This document shows, piece by piece, positions 20,794 through 32,362 of a DNA stretch of 64,000 nt. The number at the start of each line of letters is the position of its first letter. The stretch's first letter is position 1. The DNA is taken from positions 48,961,053-49,025,052 of the forward strand of contig CM060732.1 of assembly GCA_030704615.1 (NCBI GenBank), read 5' to 3'. Source of the stretch: Takakia lepidozioides. Its lineage: Eukaryota > Streptophyta > Takakiopsida > Takakiales > Takakiaceae. The position numbers and the translations under genes were made by a program. The notes under the pieces are model-generated. The model was not told the DNA's origin. It saw only the letters and a list, made by a program, of their open reading frames with translations, and did not search any database.

Positions 20794-23700
20794 CTACTCT
20801 CCTACACCCTCCGAGGAACTTGCCCCACCTTCTTCCTCATCCCCCCCATCCCCCTCATCCTCCGAGCTCTGTGATGCATCAGTTCCACTATGCCTCTCAA
20901 AAATCCCGTCCTCTCCTTGGGGGACTGTCCACCTCACCTCCTGGGAATCTTCTGCGTCTTCTCCCCCACTTTCCTCAGCAGAATCCAAGACAAATCTACG
21001 AGCCCAACGGGCTCTAACAGCTGCTGCCTCCTCCCTCATCTTCATTTTCTTGAGGCTTGCCTTGTCTAAAATCTGCTGTACACGACTAGGTTCGGAACAC
21101 CTCCTAATGGACACCGAAGCAAGCCGGGCAGCATAAGTAGGAAGGATGTACTCCCTTTCTGGACTAGGCATGAAATCCCCCCTGGAAAAAAAAAGCACGT
21201 TCCTCCTGCCCATGAACTCCGGTGTAGACGTCCCTCCGGCAGTACTTGGCATCCTACAGTAAGAACAAATCCACTTCAAGAATGTCAATACCAGCACAAC
21301 CAGAAAGGGTTTTCAATAAAATAAGAGAGCGGAGGGAGGTGCCTCACGAAATCTGGAGGCAACTTACAATGCCACCACTCACTCGTAAACCGGGGGCTCC
21401 TCGGCCTCGATCCCAACTTCCTCCCCCTGCTCCTTCTCGGATTTTTCCTCATCCTACGAGGATGCCTCTTCCTCTTTCGGCAGACGTTCAGCCGCTGCAA
21501 GTTCCGAGTTGTGGAGGGCAGTATCTGGCTCGAAGGCGAACACATGCCTGTCGGACAACGTCCCTGCCCACATTGAAGCACCTTAGGAACAAAGCGGGCG
21601 GTTAATAGCTTGCGGCATGCAATTGCAATCGGGCCAGGGGACAAACTGATCACGTGAAGGCTTACCCGTGCCGCATGTGAGGTCCAGAATCCGCCCTTGG
21701 ACATCTGATCACGTCTCCATGAGGGTTTGGATGAAAGTAGGGCTCCGGGTCCGGCTGTACCGCCACGGTTTGCCTGTCTTTGTGTCCTTCGGCATACTGG
21801 AGTGGGGCACATAGTTGTAGAGGACATCGTAGGTTACAGGGTCCACAGCGGCATCAACAAGACGACCGTCGTTGCGGAATTTGAACGTAGACCCTCTCTT
21901 CACAAAGCAATATGCCTCAAACACCAATGTCTGCACATCCAACAAAGAAGGGATCAACTCCAGGGTCTACTTAACATACACCACAATATGAAGTGAATGC
22001 AATAGATTGATAACTTACACTTTGGCCCTCTGTTCGCAACCCCTGTGTACTGATGCAGAACCATTTTCTGAGGAGGACCGGGGTGACACTTTTGGGTGTC
22101 CACCTTGCCACCGCATTCTCTGTGGTCTTCCCTCTCGTGGCAAGGACAACCACACATCCACCGTCATCCAGAAGCATCCCTGCCAGCCCAAACCCGGCTT
22201 TCCAGTAGTCCTCAGTAAACCTGTTCCAGGTGGGCACACCATCCAGGCCCTCCAGCAGCTCCCCATCTGGAATGTCGAGGAGAATCATGTCGCAAGCTCT
22301 CTCCACCTCACCCCCCCCCCCCCCCCGAGTGCTCTTGCAATTCGTGCTCACAGCCGTGAAGAATTCCATCATGGCTTCAAAACCAGGGGTGTCTTTAGGC
22401 TCTGTACCGCTAGCCCTCTTCTTGGCTTTCCCCTTCTGCTCCGCCAGAGACTTGTTGTGTGCCACCTTCTTCGCCCTGGCAGCGAGAGCGTCAAGGAAGC
22501 TCTCATTGACGCATTGGATGATGGTTGGAGGTTCTAGCTTTGGCCTGTGCGTAAACGTCACCGCCGAATACCGCCGTGTAGGCTCGCCCTCAAATGCCAA
22601 CTTCTTGGCAGAGCCAGTCCCACTCCGAACTGACTTGGGAACCCGAACGACCGGTGACTGGGTAGGAGCAACAGCAGTTGCAGGACCTTGAACAAAGTCG
22701 TCGTCCGAGTCACTCTCTTGGGTCCCCTCCTGCGCCTGCTCCGATGCCCCGATGGTTTTCTTCTTTTTGGGTGTTACTGCACTCACCTGTCCTTGTCCTT
22801 TTCCTTTGGCCTTTACTCTTCTCATGCAATTTCTCCTGAATTCCTGCCTGAGCAAGCTCTGCCGCTTTCCTGGAGTTCGCAAGCGCTTTTGCCTCTTTTG
22901 CACCCAACGGAGGCAGCGGAGCCCGGTTTCGTCGGAATTCAGCATCCAGCTTCAATTGAAACTCGGATGGGTCGAGCGAGCCGGGCGGAAGGTCCACATA
23001 CCAAGGGCAATCACGCAAATGTTCCAGATGCCACTCCTTCACAATATCGTCAGTGTACATGGAGTCAGCCCCAGGGTTCCTCCATGCCAGGAAGAATGGT
23101 GGCTCGAAAGACAGATGACCTTTCTCCAAAAGGAAGAACTTGCAGTACCTGCATTCATGAAAAACACAATGAGGTCCCTGAAATGCATATTCGGCACCAT
23201 TTTCCCAGGTTGGGGCGGATGTGAGTGGGCCTAGAAATGGAAAAATGGCGCCGAATTTCGGTTTTCGGTGACTGCCACCCTAGGGACTTAGCCATCTTGG
23301 GAGCCCTGAACTGGAAATTCGGCGCCATTTTTCCATTTCTAGGCCCGAAGATGGCTAAGTCCCAGAACCGCAATAGGGCCTAGAACTGGAAAAATGGCGC
23401 CGAATTTCCAGTTCAGGGCCAGCCACCCTAGGGACTTAGCCCGAAAATGGCTAAGTCCCTGAACGGCAATAGGGCCTAGAACTGGAAAAATGGCGCCGAA
23501 TTTCCAGTTCAGGGCCAGCCACCCTAGGGACTTAGCCCAAAAATGGCTAAGTCCCTGAACGGCAATAGGGCCTACAACTGGAAAATGGCGCCGAATTTCC
23601 AGTTCAGGGCCAGCCACCCTAGGGACTTAGCCCGAAAATGGCTAAGTCCCTGAACGGCAATAGGGCCTACAACTGGAAAATGGCGCCAAATTTCCACTTC

Positions 23701-26700
23701 AGGCCAGCCACCCTAGGGACTTAGCCCGAAAATGGCTGTCCCTGAACGGCAATAGGGCCTGGAACTGGAAAATGGCGCCGAATTTCCAGTTCCGGGCCAG
23801 CCAGTCTAGGGACTTAGCCCGAAAATGGCCAAGTCCCTGAACGGCAATAGGGCCTAGAACTGGAAAATGGCGCCGAATTTCCAGTTCAGGGCCAGCCAGT
23901 CTAGGGACTTAGCCCGAAAATGGCCAAGTCCCTGAACGGCAATAGGGCCTAGAACTGGAAAATGGCGCCGAATTTCCAGTTCAGGGCCAGCCAGTCTAGG
24001 GACTTAGCCATTTTCGGAGCCCTGACTGGAAATTCGGCGCCATTTTCCCTAACACCACATGAGGCCTCTAACATCCTGAAATGCAAGGACTTGAAAGAAA
24101 GGCAGCGCGTATGTACCTGTACAGAAGGCGCATTGCTGCTTTGTCCGCGTTCGGCTGGTCGGTGAACTCGTGGCTCCGGCGAGCATCTGCTATCTCCCGA
24201 AAGAATAGGTTGGTTTTGTAGAGCAGAAAGTACCTCGTCACATAGTCACGTAGGCTCTCTGCTGCAGGAGATATCTCCATCTTGAACTGATGTGCTTGTG
24301 TGTCCAGCTGCTCTGCGCATTCGTCGTCACCTGTGGAGATTCTCCATCAGATCGCTTTCCTGAAAAAATACAATGAATCCACCCCCTACTAGAGTAGAAG
24401 CCCCAAACGAAGCGTGGGGAAGTACCTGAAACCACCATGTCATGCGGTTCATCCACATGTCGAATGTGGGGTCAGAGAGTTTGTCCGGTTTGGGGAAGCT
24501 CCACATGTCCCTGGTACTTTGGGAACCATTCCAGATTTGGAGCCACCGGGTCTGTCCAACCACCCAGCATATTCGTAAGCGCCAAACACCACAAAAAGGA
24601 GTTGTTGCCACCACAATTTGGTTAAGAATGTATCACCTTTTCTGTTGCATCCACACAGGATGTGGCTAGACGATGGAGCTTCTCCAATGTCATCGTGGGC
24701 TTCAGAGCGCGAGAGTAGTGCTTCCCCACCTCCACCAGAAAGTCGGCACCAAGGGCGGGATCAGCTATGGCCACGTACTTTACCATCCGCGACTTGTACT
24801 TTATGCGGGCCCTCACCTCCGCAGCTTTGACATACGATTCGAGTGCCGGGAGGGTTGGATTCTTCTCCTCTGACTCCATGTAGAACCTCCGCGCATGTGC
24901 CAAATCCTGCTGTATTTTCGTCTGTCAAGAATGCGCACATAAGATTAGAGATCCTGCTCAACACAATTTCTTCTATTGGGGGAGGAGATTAGAAATCACG
25001 GTGAAGACCTTTTCTTCTATTGGGGGAGGAGAGACAGATTAGCTCAACAAAACTGTCAGGAGCTTTACCCGAAATATGTAGTCCACCATGGCGTCGACGC
25101 TCAGCCTATACCAGGTTCTGTCTGCCTTTGCCTCCGACTTGCGCAGGAGGTCGGCACTGAGGGAATTGGCAAACTCTTGCACCCCCTGCTTCCCGACATC
25201 CTTCACTCGGAAGAGCATATGGGACAAGTTGGTGGCAATGAAGGCATTCTCAGTCACCCTGCAGTGCCACATTTCCATCAAACAATACTGAAATGGGAAT
25301 TTTCATCATATATGAGGATTCGCAATGAAATGACTTCCAAATTCAAAGTCCAAAAGCGAGAGGCGTTGTAACTTACGAGTTGATGTCCGCCATTGCAGCT
25401 TTGAGAAGACTGCGATCTTTGGGCCCCGCAACCTTCAGCACAACACAATCCACGGCGAAATGCCAATCGAGGTCGTTGGGGTGGGCTTGGGCAATGTGCT
25501 CCATCCATGCCAGGAGGCGATGATTGCCGTCCCACACGTAGAACATCTTACCGGACAAGTGCTGGAAAAGAGGATCACTAGCAATCGATCTCTCGAACTC
25601 CTCATTTCGCGTTTGCCAATGGGGACCCCATTTGTCCACCTCATCGGAAGTGTGGGCACGGGAAGCTCCGTGGTCGTTCTCAATGGAAACGTAAAACGCG
25701 GCAGACCCCATTCGATATCCATCCCGGAAAGAGAATTTCAGCTTGTCGATATCGCCTGGGAGGGCAGGTCTCACCACCTGCAATGACACCAAGCGGCAAA
25801 GGGGAATTCGAAGCTTGGCCGGGTACACCATGCCCCCCAGCACCCTGCCAATGTTGCTGTGGGTTGCCTCCAACATCTTGGCAGCGGCCAACTTCATATC
25901 CGCCTCAGACATGACGTCTGCTGCAGAGGGGTTTTCCGGCAGCCCACCAGGACCGCCAAATCCAGCCTGTATGCTCCGGGTTTGGGGCCTGGGGATGTCC
26001 GGGAGGATGTCATCCTGGTCAGAAAGCTCCCTGTCGTCCTCCTCAACAGGGTCAGCCACCTGCGAAACCACCTCCAGCACTCTCCCCGTCTCTACTGCCC
26101 TCTCCCTGGCTTCACCTCGAACTTGCACAATCCGTGCTCTTTCTGGTGTTCTTTCCTCTCCTCCACTCTCCACCGTATGGGTAATTGCAGGGGCTGCTCT
26201 TGCCCGCGATGGTCTAACCGGTGTGTTACTGCCTCTCTGTGGTGTCTTGGAGGGATCCACCGTCTCTGTGCGTCCCTCGCTTACATTGGCATCTGTCATT
26301 TGGGCACCCCTGGCCTCTTCAGTGGCCTTTTCTCTTTCCTCCTGGCTAGCATTCTGTCTCGTCTGTTCTTTTGCCCTCTCACGGGCTTTCTGTTTCTTAC
26401 TAGGGCTAGCAGCAGGGGAGCCCTCCAGGACGACCACCTTTGATTGAGGCGAACTGACACCCTCGCGCGCACTGCTCACTCCCCCCTCCGCAGCCCGTGA
26501 CGGCTCTCTCGCCGGGGATTGCATGTGCTTAGCTTTCTTCTTTTTCTTTGCGTGGGCGGGCCCTACTGCATGTGCATCAACAACCATTGCCGGATCTGCT
26601 GTCCTCATGTCCTCACGCCCTTCACCTGCCATGCTGCCTGCACCAACCTCCCCAATGCCTATTCTGTCGTACTCTCGTTGCAAGTCCTCCCGTCCACCAA

Positions 26701-27396
26701 CAAAAGGTTTAAGTTTGCCCTCTCGCCCCAAGTTGGGCGATTCAAACATGCGATGAGTTGGAGCTGTCGATGATACCACCAGCGTGCCGGGCTCGTCGTC
26801 ACTCTGTCATTCCCAAAAATCGTGAGAACCAACATCGGTGCAAAAACCAGCATCGCAACGAGCAGCGCAACCACCATAGCAACAATCGTGTAACAAAAAT
26901 GAAAACATAACAAGTTTAGGAAGTATGGAGAGCCATGCAACAACAATGAAAACAAATGCAACCATTGCCTGAGAATGACATGCACAAGCAGCCTTCTTCA
27001 GAGCTGCCGGATTTGCACACGCATTGCAAACAATCTAAGGTTCACTCAACTATCTAAGGTTCACTCATCCAGCGAAGCCAGGATGAAGATGCAAAAACAA
27101 AGCGAGGCAACAAAGCGAAAGCGAAAGCGAAAGCAAAAAAGAAATCGAACAAAGCGAAAGCAGAAGTGGCTTGCCTGAGAGTACTCGGCTTCAGTTGGCG
27201 CGGGTTGTGAGCAAGACACTGGAATCTCCTGCTGGAGCTTCAGTTTGGCCATGCGAGAGATTGGCCGTCGTCCGTAGTACAGAGCTTTCAACTTCCGCCG
27301 CGGTCTGGATGTGAGGTCTCTCTCAGGAGAGCCACGCCCTTCAGGCGGCATAAGTCCCAGCCAAAATGGAAAAAGATCTCCGTTTTTGGGGTACAT
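20794..27396 (-). pseudogene. Spliced gene with ParB-like domain and permuted DNA-methyltransferase-like fold (slightly broken)
   Basis: Start ATG at 27396. Proposed exons: 27396-27175, 26803-25377, 25258-25069, 24921-24637, 24551-24426, about 24310-24117, 23148-22019, 21930-21666, 21581 to about 21360, and 21253-20794. The first intron is GC-AG, the others GT-AG. After a Lys/Glu-rich region, residues about 404-550 resemble a ParB/Srx fold (RIPLCRLV ... FYVWDGNHRLLAWMEHI). Later comes ACDMILLDIPDG (near 22297-22265), LLDDGGCVVVLATRG, then ILDLTCGTG spliced to ASMWAGTLSDRHVFAFEPD. This is motif IV before motif I, the order of beta-class N6/N4 methyltransferases. ParB plus such a methylase is a known phage/bacterial architecture. 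Defects: TGA at 21711-21709, a frame mismatch near 24.3 kb, a frame change near 22.8 kb, and a catalytic tetrapeptide (DIPD) that is not canonical. Target and activity are inference. Confidence 0.6.
23160..24060. repeat. 95-bp tandem repeat filling an intron of the methyltransferase-like gene
   Basis: About seven units with a period of 95-96 bp (GAACGGCAATAGGGCC at 23461, 23557, 23652, 23743, 23839 and 23934) each contain GGCGCCGAATTTCCAGT and its mirrored arm. The array lies between donor 24116 and acceptor 23149 of one intron, whose phases join correctly (LLY-R-YCKFF). The same palindrome core is used elsewhere in the element. Confidence 0.85.
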
Positions 27397-27539
27397 GCCT
27401 CGAATAGCATGTTAAGCCAAGATTAGCATCAGATTTAGGGTACGTATCCAGGAAGCCATGTGTCGCCAGCCCGAATGAAAACGGACGGCGGTGGACATTT
27501 ATTGCCCAACTGCGCAATTAAATGTCGGATGAAGCCCTC

Positions 27540-29092
27540 CATGTCGGATGAAAATCGAATGCCCGGAATTTCCAACGTAGAGGTAATTCGGAGCGCTGCA
27601 CGATGGAAATCCGGCGCCGGATTTCCATCCTGCAGGTAATTCGGAGCGCAGCAGGATGGAAATTCAGCGCCGAATTTGCATCCTGCAAGGTAGGGCGGCG
27701 CGCCAAATTTCCCTCACGAAGGTAATTCAGAAGCGGATGGATGGAAATCCACCGCCGGATTTCCATCCGCGCAGGTAGGGCGGCGCGCCAAATTTCCCTC
27801 ACGCAGGTAATTCAGAAGCGGATGGATGGAAATCCGGCGCCAGATCCGCGCAGGTAGGGCGGCGCGCGAAATTTCCCTCAAGCAGGTAATTCGGAGGCGG
27901 ATGGATGGAAATCCGGCGCCGGATTTCCATCCGCGCAGGTAGGGCGGCGCGCCAAATTTCCCTCACGCAGGTAATTCAGAAGCGGATGGATGGAAATCCG
28001 ACGCCGGATTTCCATCCGCAAGGTTGGGCGGAGAGCGGATGGATGGAGATCCGGCGCCGAATTTCCATCCAGCAGGTAAGTCGGATCGCTGGCGTATGGA
28101 TATTCGGCGCCGAATTTCCATTCGCCAGGTATTTCGAAGCACTGAATTACCTTCCTGCAGGTAATTCTGAGCGTGTCCGATTGATTTTTCGGAGAAAAAC
28201 AAACCTAACTGTTTGTTTTGTGGCTGAAGTGCACTTGTAGACACGTTTTTCTTGGAATCCTTGACTGCTAGAGGCAAATCGGAACAGCCTCGGACGGAAA
28301 TTCGGTGCCGTTTTTCCATTCTGGGAGGTTTCTGCGACCTCTTTTGAGAGGGCCCCGATGGAAATTCGGCACCGAATTTCCATCAGGGGGATGGTCTCTG
28401 TCGGAGAGGTGCCGGCCTCTCCGCCGCTCTGTTGGATATTCGGTGCCGAATTTCCGTCCGGGGGTTGAAATATGACGGCCATGTGCCGGCCTCTCCCCCC
28501 TCCCCGACTGCATTGGAACGGCCCCGGATGGAAATTCGGCGCCGTTTTTCCATCCGCGGAGGTTTTTATGTCGGCCAATTTTCGGCCTGACCCCCCGACA
28601 CGACTTCCTTTGGGGGGGCCCGGATGGAAATTCGGCGCCGAATCTCCATCCAGGGGATGCTCTCTGTCGAACACGTGCCGGCCTCTACGCCCGAGGCGAC
28701 TTCATCCGGGCGTCCCCTGTTGGATATTCGGTGCCAAATTTCCGTCCGGGGGTTGAAATGTGACGGCCAGGTGCTAGCCTCTCCCCCCTCCCCGACTGCA
28801 TCCGAACCGCCCCGGATGGAAATTCGGCGCCGTTTTTCCATCTGGGGATGTTTTTATTGTGGCCAGTTTTCGGCCTGACCCCCGACACGACTTCCTTTGG
28901 GGGGGCCCGGATGGAAATTCGGCGCCGAATCTCCATCCAGGGGATATCTCTGTCGCACACGCGCCGGCCTCTGCGCCCGAGGCGACTTCATCCGGGCTTC
29001 CCCTGTTGTATATTCGGTGCCGAATTTCCGTCCGGGGGTTGTAATGTGAGGGCGAGATGGCGGCCTTTCCCCCGAGCCGACTGCATCCGAAA
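27540..29092. repeat. GGCGCC palindrome arrays upstream of the methyltransferase-like gene (copy C)
   Basis: The units are the same type as at 14.6-16.4 kb: GGATGGAAATCCGGCGCC with its mirrored arm, spaced by CAGGTAGGGCGGCGCGC segments. From 28.38 kb the longer CGGCCTCT-containing unit appears. The array lies 5' of the gene start at 27396 and so would include its promoter. It is cut by the gap. Confidence 0.88.
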
Positions 29093-29592
29093 NNNNNNNN
29101 NNNNNNNNNNNNNNNNNNNNNNNNNNNNNNNNNNNNNNNNNNNNNNNNNNNNNNNNNNNNNNNNNNNNNNNNNNNNNNNNNNNNNNNNNNNNNNNNNNNN
29201 NNNNNNNNNNNNNNNNNNNNNNNNNNNNNNNNNNNNNNNNNNNNNNNNNNNNNNNNNNNNNNNNNNNNNNNNNNNNNNNNNNNNNNNNNNNNNNNNNNNN
29301 NNNNNNNNNNNNNNNNNNNNNNNNNNNNNNNNNNNNNNNNNNNNNNNNNNNNNNNNNNNNNNNNNNNNNNNNNNNNNNNNNNNNNNNNNNNNNNNNNNNN
29401 NNNNNNNNNNNNNNNNNNNNNNNNNNNNNNNNNNNNNNNNNNNNNNNNNNNNNNNNNNNNNNNNNNNNNNNNNNNNNNNNNNNNNNNNNNNNNNNNNNNN
29501 NNNNNNNNNNNNNNNNNNNNNNNNNNNNNNNNNNNNNNNNNNNNNNNNNNNNNNNNNNNNNNNNNNNNNNNNNNNNNNNNNNNNNNNNNNNN
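29093..29592. other. Assembly gap (500 N)
   Basis: Exactly 500 N, the usual placeholder for a gap of unknown length. The right part of MULE C, the rest of the interrupted retrotransposons and the 3' part of the following gag element are all missing here, so the real distance is probably several kb or the join is wrong. Confidence 0.95.
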
Positions 29593-30788
29593 TGTGCGGC
29601 CTTTTGCCACTCTCTGGGCATCTCTCTTGACATGGGGTCCTCCACATGTCCAACTTATCACCCCTGGTTGCTGTTGGCCTGCAAAAGATGCCACGGGCCT
29701 TTGCACCTGAGGTCCCCTGTAAGCTCCATGGAACTTGGGTTGGGAAACCTTGCCCCCCTGACCACGCTGTTGGCTGGCAGCTGCGCCTCGTGCAGGCATG
29801 TCCTTGCCAAATCCAATGGTAACAACTCGCTCCTACACCATGTTGAGCTCAATCCGCTCAGCCAGCAGAAACACATCTGCTAATGTGGGTTGGGCTGCTT
29901 GTAACAAGGTTGCATCTCGCACCCTTCTCTTGAGCTCCTTGTCTAGAATTCCATACCAAAACTGGATTGCCTGAGCTTCAGTAACCCCTTGGGTCACACT
30001 TATCAGCGCCTCATACGAGGTGTACGCCTCTCGCAGGCTCTCACTGGGTTTGCGCTGGAAGTCTTGCAATCTTCGCAGCTTCTCTGTCCGTACACCTTGG
30101 TAGTTCCTCCGCAACTCCTGGAAGAACTCCACCACCGGGTTGAATCTAGGCACATGTATTGTAGTCGTGGCAGGAGGAGTAGTAGCACCTTTTGAACTGG
30201 TACCACCTACAGAAGTACCGACACTACTTGTTCCACTACTAGTGCTGGCAGTGGGAGATATTGGTACTGATGCAGTACTGGTCGCGTCGTGCCTCGAGTA
30301 ATGGAGACGTAGTCAGGTGACCAATACATCCTCCACTCCTCAATCTCTGCTTCATGTCCTCGCCTGAACTCGTGGTAATCGTCCATAGGCGGGCTTTCCA
30401 AATGCTGGAACAGTCCCTTCCACGCTATGAATGGAATGAATAGCTGTGGATTGCGCATCTGCTGCAAATCACACCAGCTGTCAAACTCCTGGATAAAGTC
30501 ATCCAACTCGATTGTGCCCATAGCTCCAGAGTACCTACGAGGCCCCTTGGTAGCTCCATACATCTTCTCCATGTCGTCCCACAACAATGGCGAATGAAAC
30601 TGCACACCTGTTGATGAAGCCTCCGAGTCTGTGTTTGACTCTGCACTAGTTAAGGGTGGAGGTGAAGGTGGTCTGAAACGAACACCTCGTCTGGTGAACC
30701 CACTCTCACTGCTACTGCCTGTAGCCGTACTCCCCTCAAAATCCCTGGGTAACTCCGTGATGACACTCACAATGTGCACCTCCCCCAC
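29593..30788 (-). pseudogene. gag of a second LTR-retrotransposon family (partial)
   Basis: On the minus strand, 30788-30207 opens with MGEVHIVSVI (a GTG start in the reported frame) and a Ser/Pro-rich region followed by IELDDFIQEFDSWCD. The next segment (30153-29833) is a typical gag core: FFQELRRNYQG, LREAYTSYEALI, FWYGILDKELKRRVRD. After a stop the frame runs to SWTCGGPHVKRDAQ, a zinc knuckle in which the first and last Cys are replaced by Ser and Ala. The rest is lost in the gap. The sequence differs from the gag at 9980-12826. The parts are in different frames, so this copy is dead. Confidence 0.75.
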
Positions 30789-32362
30789 GTGACATTATAA
30801 GGCTCTATTACTAATTCTAATAGTGACACGGGTAGCACCTGTTGCAGTTTAAGGGTCATATCCCAGTGGCTCAGGGCACCTGCATCTGCATCCACCACAA
30901 GAACTCCTATGGTTGGCTGGTCATCAACCCAGTCTCACCATAGAAGAAACACTGGTGGTCTTGCTGGTCATCACTCCAGCCTCACCACCGACAACATACT
31001 CTAGGATTGACCGGTGATCAAATCCGGCCTAATCCCTATGAAAGCAAGCGCCCACACAAAACCAACATGGCGCATAGTCAAGCATGCAAGTGTTGGGGGG
31101 GATCCAAACACAAGAAATCAAAACATCAACACCCACACCAAAATCCATCTGCAATGCTGATCCTGCAGAATATCCCAACCCAAAACCCCAGACTGACTGG
31201 CCTCCACCAAGAGAGGCTTTGGCAACTACAAGTACAAATGAAAATAGTAAAGAGATGGAGGGGAAGAATAGAAGCCCGACCAAGCAAGATCTAATCCCGA
31301 TCTATGCTATCAACTGCCAGACTTCTCTCAAAGTGCCTCGCTCTGCATGATGGTAAGGTGTAGGCGGTATATCTATGTCCAGAAACCTGCCACTAACCTT
31401 GTCCCAAGCTACAGTAGCTCGCTCTAACAACCCTCCTCCTCTTTCTGCCAGGTAGAGACAAAGCAATACTCCCCTATCTCCCGCTCACTGAACACTAAAG
31501 AAAACAAAGGTAGGGTCTGATAGTCTCTCAACTCGAAAGCTTTGAGACGGTTGCGGGTGTCCTCATTGCGAATGACTGCATGTCCTTCAAGCAAAACAAA
31601 CTTGTCATTGCTAATGAACCCCCGTTCGTGATTGCCTTGTGCAGAGCGTGTCCGGCTGCAACCATGTCTGATTGCACAAACTTGTGTAGCCCTTGCTCCT
31701 CTGCTTCAGTACACCACGGCCTTGTGGCTGAACACCTTGGTCCCCGGGGCTGTCTTTGGCTGTGTTCCAAGCCTAGCTTTACCCACTTTGGTATGTCACC
31801 TACAGCTGCAGAACTGCTGGCTCCAACAGAGTTCTGACTGTCCAATGCAATATTTAGGCTCTCAACGCCAACTACAGCAGTTTGTTGTCTACTGCTAATG
31901 CCTGACTCCCAATATGCAATCAACTCGTTAGGCCTCATTCATCAACCTCTGTGCACCATATACATCTTGGTCTGCCTTATAGCACCAGCCGCAATGACTA
32001 TATTTTATTTTTGTGCACTGCTGACCACCACCGAAACGTGCAATTGAAAACAGACCGTGACATATGTTGTCATTTTCGCTGGCCGTGGTGGCCGCTCAAG
32101 GAGTGATCTTAGTCAACATGGTTGAACCGCAGCAAGTTCATCTATCTATGTTGCGGTTCAGTGAAGATCTAAACATCTGCAGATCTGAAGTTCTGCTTCA
32201 TCTCTCCGTTTCTTTTCTTTGTCTTCTTTGCTACCACGTCTCCACTAGATGATGAACTCACATCCACCACCTTTGCATCCTGTCAAGCCACAATGGCGGC
32301 TCTAGCAGTGACTTCAGCAGCGGCTGTAGCAGTGGTAGCTCTGGCGGTCACATCATCCAGCA
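30789..32362. other. No recognisable gene
   Basis: This stretch probably includes the 5' leader, and perhaps the LTR, of the gag element at 29593-30788. I could not delimit an LTR or primer site, because no partner LTR is in the window. Short open frames (for example 31938-31528, minus) resemble nothing I recognise. Confidence 0.4.

Larger units (their letters stand above)
20595..29092 (+). mobile_element. MULE copy C, left part (right part lost in assembly gap)
   Basis: The left end (CTGCTATTTCATGAGCGG, then an A run and CATGAGCAG) matches copy B's left end, and 20595-20955 aligns with 13070-13447. It then differs from B by keeping a whole spliced minus-strand gene (27396-20794). From 27.5 kb it carries the palindrome arrays of the family; 28380-29092 matches 15660-16400 of B. 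The transposase and right end expected from B would follow but fall in the 500-N gap. It inserted into the reverse transcriptase of the plus-strand retrotransposon. The exact start is uncertain by several bases because of a G run. Confidence 0.8.

Noticed and set aside
20794-27396. Bacterial contamination as the source of the ParB/methyltransferase-like gene
   Set aside because: The gene is spliced with in-phase introns, lies inside a MULE, and shares its last exon with another copy in the window.
28774-29799. Open frames running through the N block
   Set aside because: Unknown bases carry no stop codons; the frames join unrelated sequence on both sides of a gap.
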